64,000 bases of DNA, taken from positions 25,823 through 89,822 of the forward strand of contig JAJFFF010000026.1 in the NCBI GenBank assembly GCA_021776785.1, written 5' to 3'. Each line of letters opens with the position of its first letter. Positions within the stretch are counted from its first letter, which is position 1. The DNA is from Planctomycetota bacterium (GTDB lineage Bacteria; Planctomycetota; PLA2). This document shows positions 26,383-36,020 of this stretch, piece by piece. A model generated the notes under the pieces. That model did not search any database. It worked only from the letters and a program-made list of their open reading frames with translations, and was not told the origin of the DNA. A program made the position numbers and the translations under genes.

Positions 26383-26871
26383 GTGTACCGCGCGCTCTTG
26401 CCGTCGCTTGTTTGGGCCCTGATTCTCGGCGTCGCGTCGTGTTCGTCCGGCACCGCGCCGGCGCCCGCTCCCGGAGGTGCCGACTTGTCCGAATTCTCCA
26501 TCGAACGGGTCGGCGTCGGCAGCGCCGTCATCGAAGCCTGGATCGCGTCCACTTTCTTCGAGCAGGCGCAAGGCTTCATGCATGCAACGCCCGCGCAGGT
26601 TGCGCCCCTGCCCGACGGCACTCCGCGCGGCATGTTGTTCGTCTTTGCGAGCGAACGTCAGCTGAGCTTTTTTATGCGCGACACGATCATCCCGCTCGAT
26701 CTTGCCTACGCCACCGCCGACGGAACGATCGTCGAGATCCACGCACTCACCCCGCTCAACGAAACACCGGTCACCTCCGCCCAACCCGTCCAATTCGCCC
26801 TCGAAGCCCCCGCCGGCACCTTTGCCCAAGAAGGAATCGAAGCCGGAAAAAAAATAACCCGCCCAAACTAA
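26383..26871 (+). CDS. DUF192 lipoprotein
   Basis: 162 residues from GTG 26383. A signal peptide ends in the lipobox-like VASC, so the mature protein would be lipid-anchored. The DUF192 core reads AQGFMHATPA, RGMLFVFASE, LSFFMRDTIIPLDLAYATAD and TIVEIHALTPL, then VQFALEAPAGTFAQEGI. DUF192 proteins are small exported or archaeal beta-proteins of unknown role. The C-terminal KK-rich segment is short. Confidence 0.85.
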   Translation: MYRALLPSLVWALILGVASCSSGTAPAPAPGGADLSEFSIERVGVGSAVIEAWIASTFFEQAQGFMHATPAQVAPLPDGTPRGMLFVFASERQLSFFMRDTIIPLDLAYATADGTIVEIHALTPLNETPVTSAQPVQFALEAPAGTFAQEGIEAGKKITRPN

Positions 26872-26877
26872 TCCCGA

Positions 26878-27193
26878 CAATGCGGTACCGGGTTGAGATT
26901 TTTTCTCCATAACATGTTGTTTTGCATGACGTTACATCGCCACGGTGCGGCAAAATAGTCGCGCTCGATGTATATGCATGGTTCTTTGCGCGGGACCGGC
27001 TGACAGGGGCCTGCACCGTAGACGTGCCTAAATCTCCAAACGCCGGGCGAGGAGCAGTTGGAACCATGCTTCGAGGCGCCCGGACGGGGCCGAAAAAGCC
27101 ACCAAGTGCGTCATCAATGCCGCACTTCGACGACATAAACCAACCAATAACAAGCACTTACAGCCAAAAAAATCGAACCCGGTACCGCATTGC
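26878..27193. repeat. MITE-like element 4, GCGGTACC-ended variant
   Basis: 316 bases with long inverted arms, each beginning CAATGCGGTACCGGGTT. In each arm TAA at position 33 and GTGCGGCA at 68-75 are 36 bases apart, the same spacing as in the GGGACC family. The right arm (TGTAAGT, then TTTATGTCGT, then TGCGGCA) is closer to the right arm of element 1 than its ends are. It fills the gap from 26872 to 27242. Confidence 0.65.
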
Positions 27194-27215
27194 GGTACCG
27201 CATTGCGCGGTACTG
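27181..27215. repeat. tandem GCGGTACCGCATT repeats
   Basis: Two exact copies of CGGTACCGCATTG followed by a decayed third (CGCGGTACTG). They form the outer edge of the GCGGTACC-ended element, as the tandem repeat at 5987-6031 forms the outer edge of element 1. Confidence 0.7.
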
Positions 27216-27242
27216 CCTGGCCCGGTCGGGCACTTTGGGGGG

Positions 27243-27494
27243 TTATTGGACTTTGTAGTCGCTTGCTTCGATTACTTGGGTTGGTTCGCTTGGCTGGACG
27301 GGTTGGGCCTTGGCTGCCTTTTTCTTTAGGTACCAGCCGGTGATGAGGCCCGCCGGGATCAGGATGATCAGGGCGCTCAAAGCCAAGACAACAGCGACAA
27401 CCGCGATGATGACGAACAGGACGAGGCTCAACCACCCCTTGGGTGTGTTGAGGTTGACGCGATACGCCCGGTTCTGGAACGGCCCCTGGTTCAC
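27243..27494 (-). CDS. small membrane protein
   Basis: 83 residues. The start is read as GTG 27494, which overlaps the stop of the Nudix gene (GTGA), in preference to a longer reading into that gene. One or two membrane helices (VLFVIIAVVAVVLALSALI then a short tail) lie between residues 17 and 50, followed by a basic KKK and a Pro-rich cytoplasmic tail. No family is recognised. Coupling to the Nudix hydrolase is the only functional clue. Confidence 0.65.
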   Translation of the reverse strand: MNQGPFQNRAYRVNLNTPKGWLSLVLFVIIAVVAVVLALSALIILIPAGLITGWYLKKKAAKAQPVQPSEPTQVIEASDYKVQ

Positions 27495-27991
27495 AAAGCG
27501 AAGTATAGACCGGCCCAGACCTTTTGGTCGACGAGTAGGCCGTCTTTCGCGCGCGCTTTGATCCATTTCTCGGCGTCGTCGATCGGGACGAGATGGACGG
27601 TGATGTCCTCGCCGTCCACGCCGCCACCGTCTCCGACTTTCTTGACCTGGCGCACGCGAAACATGGACTGGATCTCGGACGTCGCGCCGGGCGACGTGGT
27701 GAAGTCGCCGAGGTGGACAAAGCTCTTGCCGGTGTATCCGGTCTCCTCCTCAAACTCGCGGCGTGCGGCGGCTTCGAGCGATTCGGCGCCCATGTCGCCA
27801 GCGAGGCCCGCGGGAAGCTCCAAGACGCGAGACTGCACGGCTTCGCGATATTGCTCGACGAGCACGACTTCTCTTTTGCGCGTGATCCCAACGACGACAA
27901 CGATGCCGGTGACCCGCAGGCGCTCGATGAACTCCCAACCCTTACGTCGCACCAAACGAACGTGTTGTCCCTCGCCCAAGAACTCTTTCAT
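27491..27991 (-). CDS. ADP-ribose pyrophosphatase-type Nudix hydrolase
   Basis: 166 residues from ATG 27991, preceded by GGAGG. The Nudix box is in ESLEAAARREFEEETGYTGK, with PAGLAGDMG upstream standing for the usual glycine-rich turn; VLVEQYREAV, SRVLELPAG and SPGATSEI are the classic ADP-ribose pyrophosphatase (NudF-like) patterns. It should hydrolyse ADP-ribose or a related sugar nucleotide to AMP and ribose-5-phosphate. It is cytoplasmic. The gene is coupled to the following small membrane-protein gene. Confidence 0.85.
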   Translation of the reverse strand: MKEFLGEGQHVRLVRRKGWEFIERLRVTGIVVVVGITRKREVVLVEQYREAVQSRVLELPAGLAGDMGAESLEAAARREFEEETGYTGKSFVHLGDFTTSPGATSEIQSMFRVRQVKKVGDGGGVDGEDITVHLVPIDDAEKWIKARAKDGLLVDQKVWAGLYFAL

Positions 27992-28075
27992 GGCTCCTCC
28001 ACCGATGGGATGAAGACCTAGACCCGAGTGGCCCGCCCCATCATCGCGGGGATTGTCCTTTACACTCACGACGGC

Positions 28076-29563
28076 ATGCGACGCACCGGGACGCTCTTTT
28101 TGACAATCTTGCTCACGGCGGTGACGGGAGAGAGCCAGCAGCCGGACGCCAAGTTCCACGCCGGGCTCCGCGGCCAGCAGCTCAAGACAGTGGACGAGGC
28201 GCTGGAAGCGATTCTGGACATGACCGAGACCGAGCAGACGGCGGCATGGGACGCGTTCATCGAAAAGCATGCGCAAAAGCGGATCGAAGCGCTCAAGCAC
28301 TTTCAGGATCCGCGCCTGGTCCCGCTCTTCATCAAGCTGACGCAACACAAGGATCGCCGCGTTCAACATCGCGCGCTGACCGTGCTCGCGCGCTTGCCCA
28401 GCGAACGCGTGATCACAACGGTGCGCGCCGCCCTCCAGAGCCGCGACGTCTACGTGCGCGAACGCGCCGCCGTGACACTGCGCGAGCTGGTCGCGAAAGC
28501 GAACGCCGCGGCGGAGCAAAACGCGTATGTCCGTGCGATCCTCGCGTCGGGCGGCATCGCCGCGGAGCACAAGATTCTCAACCCACTCGAAGCGAGTCCT
28601 CGACACATCCTCTGGATGCCCATCCCCAAAGGCTTCGGCGGCGGCGGAGGCGGCGGCACTCGATCGCGGCCACGCCCCCCGACCCGCACGAAATCGTTCG
28701 CCTGGCCCACGCTGCACCAAGCCGAAGGCAATGACCAGCCGCCATACGGATGGGACGGGATCGCCGTGTACGCGATCGCCGACGGCATCGTTCAAAACCG
28801 GTACACCGCCTCCGCCTCGAACGGTTATCAATTCACAATTCGACACCAACTCGGCGCGGCGCTGTATGTCATCGCGCGCTACGCGGGCCTCGACAACCGC
28901 GTGTTTTTCGGGTGGCATCAGGCCGTGAAAGCGGGCGACCCGCTCGGTACGGTTCGACCCGGCTACGGTCACGACGCCGCGCTGAACCTGACGTTTTTCT
29001 TGGGGCCCATCGCGCACAAGCGCAAAATCGACAGTAACGAGTCACTCGCAAAATGGATCCGCTGGAGCGCGCCCTTGGTCATGGTCGGACGCGACCTGAC
29101 GGGCAAGTTGCGCCCGATTGCGACGTACGTGCAGCGTCGCCAGTACGCGCGCGCGTACAAACTCGCGGTCTCGGTTCGCGACCGCGCGGAAGCCGGCAGC
29201 GAAGTACACGCGGACGCCGTCTACGCGGCGACGCTGCTGCTGCAAGTCCCGGGCAACGCGCTGAAACGCGCACAAGCACGGCTCGCCGACGGATGGCCGA
29301 ACGCCGCGTTGGCCGACGCCATCGCGATAGCGCGCGCCGTCAAAGGAATCCCGGGGCGCGCGAAACTGGTCGCCGCTTTAGAGCGCTGGCAACTCGACGA
29401 CACGATTGCCAAAGCGACGCGGGCCGAACGCCAAGTCGAAGCCGCCACAAAACGAGCGCTTGCGGCACCTTCGGCGGCGCAAGCCCGCGCGATCGTCCGA
29501 CCGCTCTTTGAGAAGTTCAAAGACACGTGCCTCAAGCCGCGCCTCGAACTGTTGATGCAGTAG
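28076..29563 (+). CDS. exported protein with HEAT-like and degenerate M23-like parts
   Basis: About 495 residues from ATG 28076, which starts a signal peptide (TGTLFLTILLTAVTG). Residues 60-160 are helical and HEAT-like (RLVPLFIKLTQHKDRRVQHR). A Gly-rich linker (GFGGGGGGGTRSRP) follows, then a beta-rich segment WDGIAVYAIADGIVQNRY and GYGHDAALNLTFFLG that has the order of a LytM/M23 domain (ADGxV, GDPLG, GxxxHLxF), but the zinc ligand HxH is not intact, so enzyme activity is doubtful. The C-terminal third is helical. Function unknown. Confidence 0.6.
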   Translation: MRRTGTLFLTILLTAVTGESQQPDAKFHAGLRGQQLKTVDEALEAILDMTETEQTAAWDAFIEKHAQKRIEALKHFQDPRLVPLFIKLTQHKDRRVQHRALTVLARLPSERVITTVRAALQSRDVYVRERAAVTLRELVAKANAAAEQNAYVRAILASGGIAAEHKILNPLEASPRHILWMPIPKGFGGGGGGGTRSRPRPPTRTKSFAWPTLHQAEGNDQPPYGWDGIAVYAIADGIVQNRYTASASNGYQFTIRHQLGAALYVIARYAGLDNRVFFGWHQAVKAGDPLGTVRPGYGHDAALNLTFFLGPIAHKRKIDSNESLAKWIRWSAPLVMVGRDLTGKLRPIATYVQRRQYARAYKLAVSVRDRAEAGSEVHADAVYAATLLLQVPGNALKRAQARLADGWPNAALADAIAIARAVKGIPGRAKLVAALERWQLDDTIAKATRAERQVEAATKRALAAPSAAQARAIVRPLFEKFKDTCLKPRLELLMQ

Positions 29564-29679
29564 CGGCACCGCCCGCACGCGCCCGCCCGAATGCGGTTTT
29601 GAACCGTGCGCCGGGGCGCCGGGAGTGGCGCGCACGGGTACGCCCGAGCGTCTTCGCTGGAACCAGAGGCCGCGCGCCA

Positions 29680-31068
29680 CTACTTCCCGACGGTCTTGGC
29701 CAACCAAGCGTCCACATCGTCGCCGTAGTCTTGCCCGGTGCATTCGCGCAGCGCGATGATGGCGATCTGGCGGCGGCGGTCGTTGTTGCGGTACTTTTTC
29801 AATGTGCCCAGTAGCGGTTTCACCGCTTCGGTGGTTGGGTGTTGCGCAAAGTACAAGATCAAAAAATCGGTGGGACCGCGACCACTCTTGAACACGTTGA
29901 GAACCGTCGTCTGCTCCTTGGCGATTTTTGCGGAGAGCCCGTCGGGATCCAGCGCGAACGCGGCGTGGAGCAAGCGCGTCGCGGAAGCGACATCGTGCTC
30001 GGCGCCACGCAAGTCCCGAAGCACGCGCCCGAGCACAACTTCGGGTTTCATCTGCGAAGCCGACCGCATCGCCGCGTCGCGAACGTCTTGGGAAGCTTTC
30101 GCGTGGCTGATCAGACGCACGACCGTCGCCCCCGCTTCGGCCGTCCCCAAGAGTTGGAGACCATAAACGGCGGTCTCCCGCAGGGCCTTGGACTTCGCCC
30201 GCAACGCAAGCCCCTCAAACAACGCGTGCGCCTTCTCGGCGGACAAGCTCCGCGCCGCATGGGTCACCCACTCGTTGCGGTCGCCCCGCGTCATCTTCGG
30301 ATCGGTCGCGCCGATCTCGAAATCACGCGGCGTAAGCGCGCGCAGCTTCCGATGATCCAAGACCAACGCCGCACGCAGGCGATCCATCGGCGCAACAGCC
30401 TTGTCGTTCACAAGCGGCTTTAGTTTGTCGATCTGTTTGACGAGCGGATCCGACAACGCGAGGAGCAACGCCTGGGTCCGCGCATGCGGAATCGACTGCG
30501 CCGCGCGCGCCACCTCGTCGTCGAGAACGCCCTTGCTCACCGCGCCGGTCTCGAGATGGACGATCCGCACGGTGCGATGGCGCGTGATCAGAATGGCTCG
30601 CTTGTTTTGCTCGTCCACCCACCAGGCGCGCCACACCCAGTTGCCGCCGATCGGTCGATTGGCGGGAAGGGCTTTCGCAGGCAGGACCGCGCCTCGCTTA
30701 TGACGAAACGCAAACGACCCGTCGCGCCGCATCCGCGCCAGCGTGAAGCCGACACCGGGAGCGCCATACTGCTCGAAGAACACGACGCCCGCGGCGCCGT
30801 CGAGCACGTGAATGCCCCACGGCAACTGAACGAACTCGCCACGCGCAACGTTTTTGGATCTGTCGCTGGGCGCGCCGTCGGCGGGCGGACCGGCCTCGTG
30901 ATGCACCAACCGCCACGCCAACCCGCCGGCTTCGCCCTTCGCCGTGTGCAGCACCGTCCGCCGATCGGGCGACTCGTGCTTTTTGTACGTGTAGGGCGCC
31001 CAGGACTCCCCGGTCGCGGTCACGCACAAACCAACAAGAGCAACCAGAACGAACGGTGCGATGCGCAT
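29680..31068 (-). CDS. secreted protein with HEAT-like C-terminal half
   Basis: 462 residues from ATG 31068, whose A is also the last base of the upstream stop (TAATG), so translation is coupled to the alpha-2-macroglobulin gene. A signal peptide (IAPFVLVALVGLCVTATG) starts it. The first half is beta-rich and includes AGVVFFEQYGAPGVGFTLAR; the second half is helical with HEAT-like spacing (AGATVVRLISHAKASQDVRD, MKPEVVLGRVLRDLRG). No enzymatic motif is seen. It probably works with the protein upstream, but how is unknown. Confidence 0.65.
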   Translation of the reverse strand: MRIAPFVLVALVGLCVTATGESWAPYTYKKHESPDRRTVLHTAKGEAGGLAWRLVHHEAGPPADGAPSDRSKNVARGEFVQLPWGIHVLDGAAGVVFFEQYGAPGVGFTLARMRRDGSFAFRHKRGAVLPAKALPANRPIGGNWVWRAWWVDEQNKRAILITRHRTVRIVHLETGAVSKGVLDDEVARAAQSIPHARTQALLLALSDPLVKQIDKLKPLVNDKAVAPMDRLRAALVLDHRKLRALTPRDFEIGATDPKMTRGDRNEWVTHAARSLSAEKAHALFEGLALRAKSKALRETAVYGLQLLGTAEAGATVVRLISHAKASQDVRDAAMRSASQMKPEVVLGRVLRDLRGAEHDVASATRLLHAAFALDPDGLSAKIAKEQTTVLNVFKSGRGPTDFLILYFAQHPTTEAVKPLLGTLKKYRNNDRRRQIAIIALRECTGQDYGDDVDAWLAKTVGK

Positions 31069-34000
31069 TAGTCTTTGATTCCCAACGAAGTGCCAGCCGA
31101 GTTTGCGCCCTCTTCGGGCTGATACATATTCCAAACGCGCGCCGGCAACACCTTGAACATACCGGGAGCTTCCGCGCGCATGCGATAGCTTACGCGCTGT
31201 TCACCACTCAGGTGCGTCACAGCGATGTCGACTTTCTCATCGCGAAACTCCTTGTGGGCGTACCAGTAGTTCCACGCGCGACCGATCCAGCGCTGAGGCG
31301 TTGGGTTGCGCACGGGTTCGCAACCGGCCGGAAGCGGATCTTCGATCATCAGGTAGCGTCGGGGTTGGTCCGTCTTTACGGTTAGCACGACTTCAATTTC
31401 GTCGCCGCTTTGCACCGTATCGCCCGGTTTGAGTTCGGTGATGGTGACACCGCCTTTGGTCGGGTCTCCGGTTTTTTGAATCCGTCGATACTCGCGCGCG
31501 ATCGTGAGCCCGCCGGTGGACGCCTCAAACGTCGCCGCGCGGCGGAAGCGCCGGAAAAACGTCGAGTACACCGGCTTGCCGGTACCCGACTTCTCGATCG
31601 TCAAGACGTTCTTGCCCGGCCGCAACCGATCGCCGGACACCTTGATCGTGCCCTCGAAGTCGTACCAGTTGCTCTTATCGACATGCTTCTCGAAGAGCTG
31701 CTCGCCGTTGAGCGAAACGCGGATCTTCATGTCCGGTTCGAGTTCGTCTTTGTTCTGCGCCAAGTACTCGGACATGGCGAAGACGACCAGCGCTGTTTGG
31801 CGCGTAGACACCCAGTAGCGGCCGTCGCGGTTAAGCGACAACCACGCCACGATTTTCTCGACGAGCTCGTGTTGCGGATCGATGGCGAGCAACGCCTGCA
31901 AGGCAAGTGCGGTCGCGTCGACGCGGTGGCCCGTCCAGTGATAATTCTTGGCGCCCTTGAAGTACGCGGTGCCGCCGGTGCGCTCCGCGCCGTCGGCCAT
32001 GATCGCCAACACGCGCTTCGCTTCGTCCTTCACGCCGTCCTTATGCAAGACGAGCGCCACCATCGCCTGAAGCGACGGAGACAGGTCTTTGGCATGATCG
32101 GCCAACGCGTTGCGCACACGCGGAAGCGACTCGCCGGCCGCTGAAAGCGCGTACAGCAGGTACGCACGTTCCTCGACAGACGTCGCGACTTCGGCGCGTT
32201 TTATTGCGAACGCGATCCCTCGCTTCAGCACGCGGTCGGACACATTCACGTCCGCATTCTGCGCCTGCGCAAGCCCGAACACGACGTACGCGCTCGTAAA
32301 CGAATTGCTCGCGTCGTTTTTCCACCAGCCCCAGCCGCCGTCTTGATGCTGGAACCCATACAGGCGTTGCAACCCGCTCTGAATCATGTGCGGAAGCTCA
32401 GCTTCCAACTCCGGCTTCGAGATCTTGAGACGTCGCAACACCTGTGCCGTGAGCGCCGTCGGCAAAAAGCGGGACATGGTCTGCTCGACGCACCCATACG
32501 GGTAGGCGGCGAGGTAGTCCAGCGCTTCCAACACGGTGGCGGCGTGGCTCGGGGACACCGTCACCAGCAAGTCGGCCGCGCCCTCGATCGAGTCTTCCGG
32601 CACGTTGATCTCGCGGCGCACGGTCTTGTCGAGGAGCCCCGCGTGCGAGGTCCACTGCAAGCTTCCGTGCGGCAGCACGGGCACTTTTTTCTTCACGGCG
32701 TCGGACTCGATGTCGGTCAGCGCGTGCACCGTGATTTCGGCGCGACCGGCGGCGGCCATCGCCACCTGCCAATCCAGGCGCTGCTCCGTGCGGGGCGTGA
32801 GATGGACCGTAACCTCGTGCGGCCCGGAAAGATCTAAGCCGGTCGCGGAGATCCGCACCACGACGTCTTTGGCGAACGGCAGGTCGTTGCGCACAATCGC
32901 CGACAACGTGCTCGTGTCACCTTGCGTGTAAAAACGCGGCGTCGCCAGACGCACGGTGAGATCCTTGCGCACAAGCACGGTATCTTTGGCCTGACCGACG
33001 AGACCGCCACGACTCATGCCGCGCGCGGTGATGCGCCACGTCGTGAGGTTATCGGGCAGCTTGTCGACGGTGATCGTCGCTCGACCGTTTTTGTCGGTGC
33101 GAACCGTCGGCGTCCAAAACATTGTGTCGGCAAAATTGCCGCGCACTTCGGTCTTAGCGAGTTGCATCTTCCCCGCCGCCTTCGCCTTGGGCGCCATCGC
33201 TCCACCAAGACCGCTCCGTGTTTCCACAGCGGATTCGGAGGGAGCTTCCGCTCGTTTATCACTCTCTCCGTCGCGCAGGTTGCGCACGCGCCCCCAGTCA
33301 TAAAATCGCAGGGACGTGTTGGTGCGGACGCGGTTGTACCGTCGGCGCACAAAGAACTGCCGCATGTCGGCAACAAACTCGGACTGGAGCGCGTAAATCG
33401 ACTCGTCGACGATGCCGAGCGCGATGTCGGCGGCGACCGGACGTCCGGCGAAGTCCTTGGCGATCAACGTGAACGTGGCCTTCTCGCGCGGGCGATATTT
33501 CTCCCGATCGGGTTTGATATCGACCGTGAAGAAGCGGTGCGTCGGATCGACCGCCACACTCTTGTGGCGCTGATACATCTTGCCGCTGTGCAAAGTGGAG
33601 ACCGAGGCGTAAAAGTTGGGAACCAACGCCTCCTGGTTGATCTTGTATTCAATCGTCGCGGTGTGGCCGTTGAGCTTGACGACACGGTGGTCGTGAAGCT
33701 TCTCGCCCTCAAGCGTGAACAACACCGTGGCGTCTTTGACCTTCGACGTAACAAGGAAGCGCGCCACGTCGCCGAGGCGATACGCGTCGCGGTCGGGCAC
33801 GACATCGACGCCGTCCCAACGCATGTTGCCGCCATTCCACCGGTCCGAAACGACCCAAAGATAGCGACGCGATGACGTGGAACGATCCGACTCGTCCTGC
33901 GCCGTCGCGTGGATGAGAAACGAACCGGACCCGTCGAGCTTGACCTGTACGCGCGCGATTCCGTCTTCGCCGGTCACACCCCGCAGAGTCGCCACTTCGT

Positions 34001-35957
34001 TTTCGACGTACTTCTGGTTGCGCCAATTCCGGTGCAGGATCTGCACGTTGACGGCGCGACCGACCACGGACTTGCCGTCGTGGGCGCGGGCATGCACCAA
34101 GATCTCGAACGGACGATCGGACTCCACGACGCCGCGTTCGACTTCCACGCCCAGGCCGAACGAAGCCTCGTGCGCGTTCACGACAGCGGAAGCGGTCTCC
34201 TGGCGACGACTCAGGTCCGTGACTTCGGCCACGACCGAGTAGCGCACGTCGTACTCGTCCTCGGGAATCGGGTACGACATCGGGAGCTTACCGTCGATGT
34301 CGGTCTGGCCTTCGCCCTTCGCCACGACGTCGCCGTAGTAGCCGCTGGACCTGCCCCGCGAAACGTCGCCGTACCAGCGATACCAGCTCGGGATCTTGCG
34401 CCAGAAGTAATTCCAATGCCGCGTCTTGTAAAGCGTCCAACGCACCTTGGCGTTCGGGACGGGACTTCCGAAATAGTACGTCGCATCGATTTCGGCCCGC
34501 AACGTTTCGCCCTGGATGTAGCGCGGCGATTGGAACGTGACGCCGACTTTGTATTCCGGCTTGCGGTATTCGTCGACGCGGAACTGACCGCGGCTGGCCA
34601 GCTTCGAGCCGTACCAACCCTGCATCGGCGCCGTCGTGTCGAGCGGCGCGATTTGAATGTTGTAGCGGCCAAGCGCGGGCTCGGCTCCGAGCACGAACGA
34701 ACCGGAGATCGAACCGAATTCGTTCACTTCGCCTTCGAATTCGGCGACGGGGTTGTTGCGCGGATCGGTCACCTTGACCTTGAGGCGCAACTTGTCCTGG
34801 ACCGCGAGCTCGCCCGCGTTCTCGATGCGATGCACGACTTTGACGCGCACCGTCTGTTTCGGGCGGTAAATCGGCCGATCCGTGAACACGTAGTAGCGCG
34901 ACTCGCGGCGGGCGTACCAAGACGCATCGCCGGTCGCGAACACGTACTCGTCGTTGAGCGTGCCGAAAACGATGCTCTGTCCCATGCCGTTGGCGACGAA
35001 CAGGCCATCTTTTCCGGTCAGATCTTCGACCATGCGCTTGCCGTGGATCGCGCGGACCTTGACGCCCGGCACCGGTGCGCCCGTGCGTCGGTCCTGCGCG
35101 TACACAAGCAAGCGGTTGGAGTCGCTCTTTGTGATCAACCCGATGCGGTTAATGACAACGGTGACCGAGACGGTGAATTCCTCTTCCACGTGCTCGACCT
35201 CGACGCCGTAGACGCCGGCGTCGGTCACGTTGAGATGGATCTTGCCGTTAAACCATTTCGCCACGGCGAGCGGCAGAATGCGCTCCTCGATAAGCGTCCG
35301 GTCTTTTTTCTCCAGGTCCAAGACCGCTGCTTGAACGTTGACGCGTTTGGCCTCAATGATCTCGCCCAACACTTTGCTGTTGTAGCGATACACACGCATC
35401 TTGGCGCGCGCGATGTTGCGCGAGTTCACGCGGATGACCGGGCGTTCGCCGGCGGTGAAACTCTGGTTCACGTACGGCCGCAGATACTGATTCTTGAGGT
35501 TGAGAATGTTCTGGATCGCATTCGCCTGAACGTTGACCCTCTTCGCCGCCGTCGCGTCCGCGCGAATCTTGCGAAACTCTTTGAGCGCCGGTTCCTTCAA
35601 GTTTTGACTGCGGTAGCTGGACGCGATCCCCATCCGTGCGTTCCAATATTGCGGCGCCTTTTCGCCATAGGTGTCGACGTAGCGCTTGTACCAATCGCGC
35701 GCCACGACGTAGCGCCGCGCGGGACCCATCTGAAGCTGCGCCATGCGCCAGGTCGCTTCCGGGGCGTACTTGTGATCTTTGTAGCGCTCCAAGAACGCCT
35801 TGTAAGCCCGTTCCGCGTCGCGCCACTGCTTGTAGTTGTGGTGCTTTTGCGCGTACTGGTAAAGCGCTTCGGGGTCGGTCGGCAAAGCCTCCTTCGCGAC
35901 CGCGGTCAAGATCAACAAAAAAACGGCGAGGAGGGAAAGTACAGGGAGGGATCGCAT
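31068..35957 (-). CDS. alpha-2-macroglobulin-like protein with thioester
   Basis: 1629 residues. After a signal peptide (LSLLAVFLLILTAVA) comes a TPR-like N-terminal part, then macroglobulin domains: YVFTDRPIYRPKQTVRVKV is the classic MG2 start, and GYYGDVVAKGEGQTD lies in MG3-4. A charged, low-complexity bait-like stretch (near residue 905) precedes FADTMFWTPTVRTDKNGRA and KLPDNLTTWRITARG. The thioester motif is in YPYGCVEQTMSRFLPT near residue 1155, keeping the Cys and Gln. Such proteins trap periplasmic or extracellular proteases. The usual partner PBP1C is not in the window. The coupled downstream gene encodes another exported protein. No lipobox is seen. Confidence 0.9.
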   Translation of the reverse strand: MRSLPVLSLLAVFLLILTAVAKEALPTDPEALYQYAQKHHNYKQWRDAERAYKAFLERYKDHKYAPEATWRMAQLQMGPARRYVVARDWYKRYVDTYGEKAPQYWNARMGIASSYRSQNLKEPALKEFRKIRADATAAKRVNVQANAIQNILNLKNQYLRPYVNQSFTAGERPVIRVNSRNIARAKMRVYRYNSKVLGEIIEAKRVNVQAAVLDLEKKDRTLIEERILPLAVAKWFNGKIHLNVTDAGVYGVEVEHVEEEFTVSVTVVINRIGLITKSDSNRLLVYAQDRRTGAPVPGVKVRAIHGKRMVEDLTGKDGLFVANGMGQSIVFGTLNDEYVFATGDASWYARRESRYYVFTDRPIYRPKQTVRVKVVHRIENAGELAVQDKLRLKVKVTDPRNNPVAEFEGEVNEFGSISGSFVLGAEPALGRYNIQIAPLDTTAPMQGWYGSKLASRGQFRVDEYRKPEYKVGVTFQSPRYIQGETLRAEIDATYYFGSPVPNAKVRWTLYKTRHWNYFWRKIPSWYRWYGDVSRGRSSGYYGDVVAKGEGQTDIDGKLPMSYPIPEDEYDVRYSVVAEVTDLSRRQETASAVVNAHEASFGLGVEVERGVVESDRPFEILVHARAHDGKSVVGRAVNVQILHRNWRNQKYVENEVATLRGVTGEDGIARVQVKLDGSGSFLIHATAQDESDRSTSSRRYLWVVSDRWNGGNMRWDGVDVVPDRDAYRLGDVARFLVTSKVKDATVLFTLEGEKLHDHRVVKLNGHTATIEYKINQEALVPNFYASVSTLHSGKMYQRHKSVAVDPTHRFFTVDIKPDREKYRPREKATFTLIAKDFAGRPVAADIALGIVDESIYALQSEFVADMRQFFVRRRYNRVRTNTSLRFYDWGRVRNLRDGESDKRAEAPSESAVETRSGLGGAMAPKAKAAGKMQLAKTEVRGNFADTMFWTPTVRTDKNGRATITVDKLPDNLTTWRITARGMSRGGLVGQAKDTVLVRKDLTVRLATPRFYTQGDTSTLSAIVRNDLPFAKDVVVRISATGLDLSGPHEVTVHLTPRTEQRLDWQVAMAAAGRAEITVHALTDIESDAVKKKVPVLPHGSLQWTSHAGLLDKTVRREINVPEDSIEGAADLLVTVSPSHAATVLEALDYLAAYPYGCVEQTMSRFLPTALTAQVLRRLKISKPELEAELPHMIQSGLQRLYGFQHQDGGWGWWKNDASNSFTSAYVVFGLAQAQNADVNVSDRVLKRGIAFAIKRAEVATSVEERAYLLYALSAAGESLPRVRNALADHAKDLSPSLQAMVALVLHKDGVKDEAKRVLAIMADGAERTGGTAYFKGAKNYHWTGHRVDATALALQALLAIDPQHELVEKIVAWLSLNRDGRYWVSTRQTALVVFAMSEYLAQNKDELEPDMKIRVSLNGEQLFEKHVDKSNWYDFEGTIKVSGDRLRPGKNVLTIEKSGTGKPVYSTFFRRFRRAATFEASTGGLTIAREYRRIQKTGDPTKGGVTITELKPGDTVQSGDEIEVVLTVKTDQPRRYLMIEDPLPAGCEPVRNPTPQRWIGRAWNYWYAHKEFRDEKVDIAVTHLSGEQRVSYRMRAEAPGMFKVLPARVWNMYQPEEGANSAGTSLGIKD

Positions 35958-36020
35958 CGTGCCCCATTAGACGCAATGCTCCGACGAGAGTTCACACGGA
36001 CTTGTCAAAGATGCGTCAAC

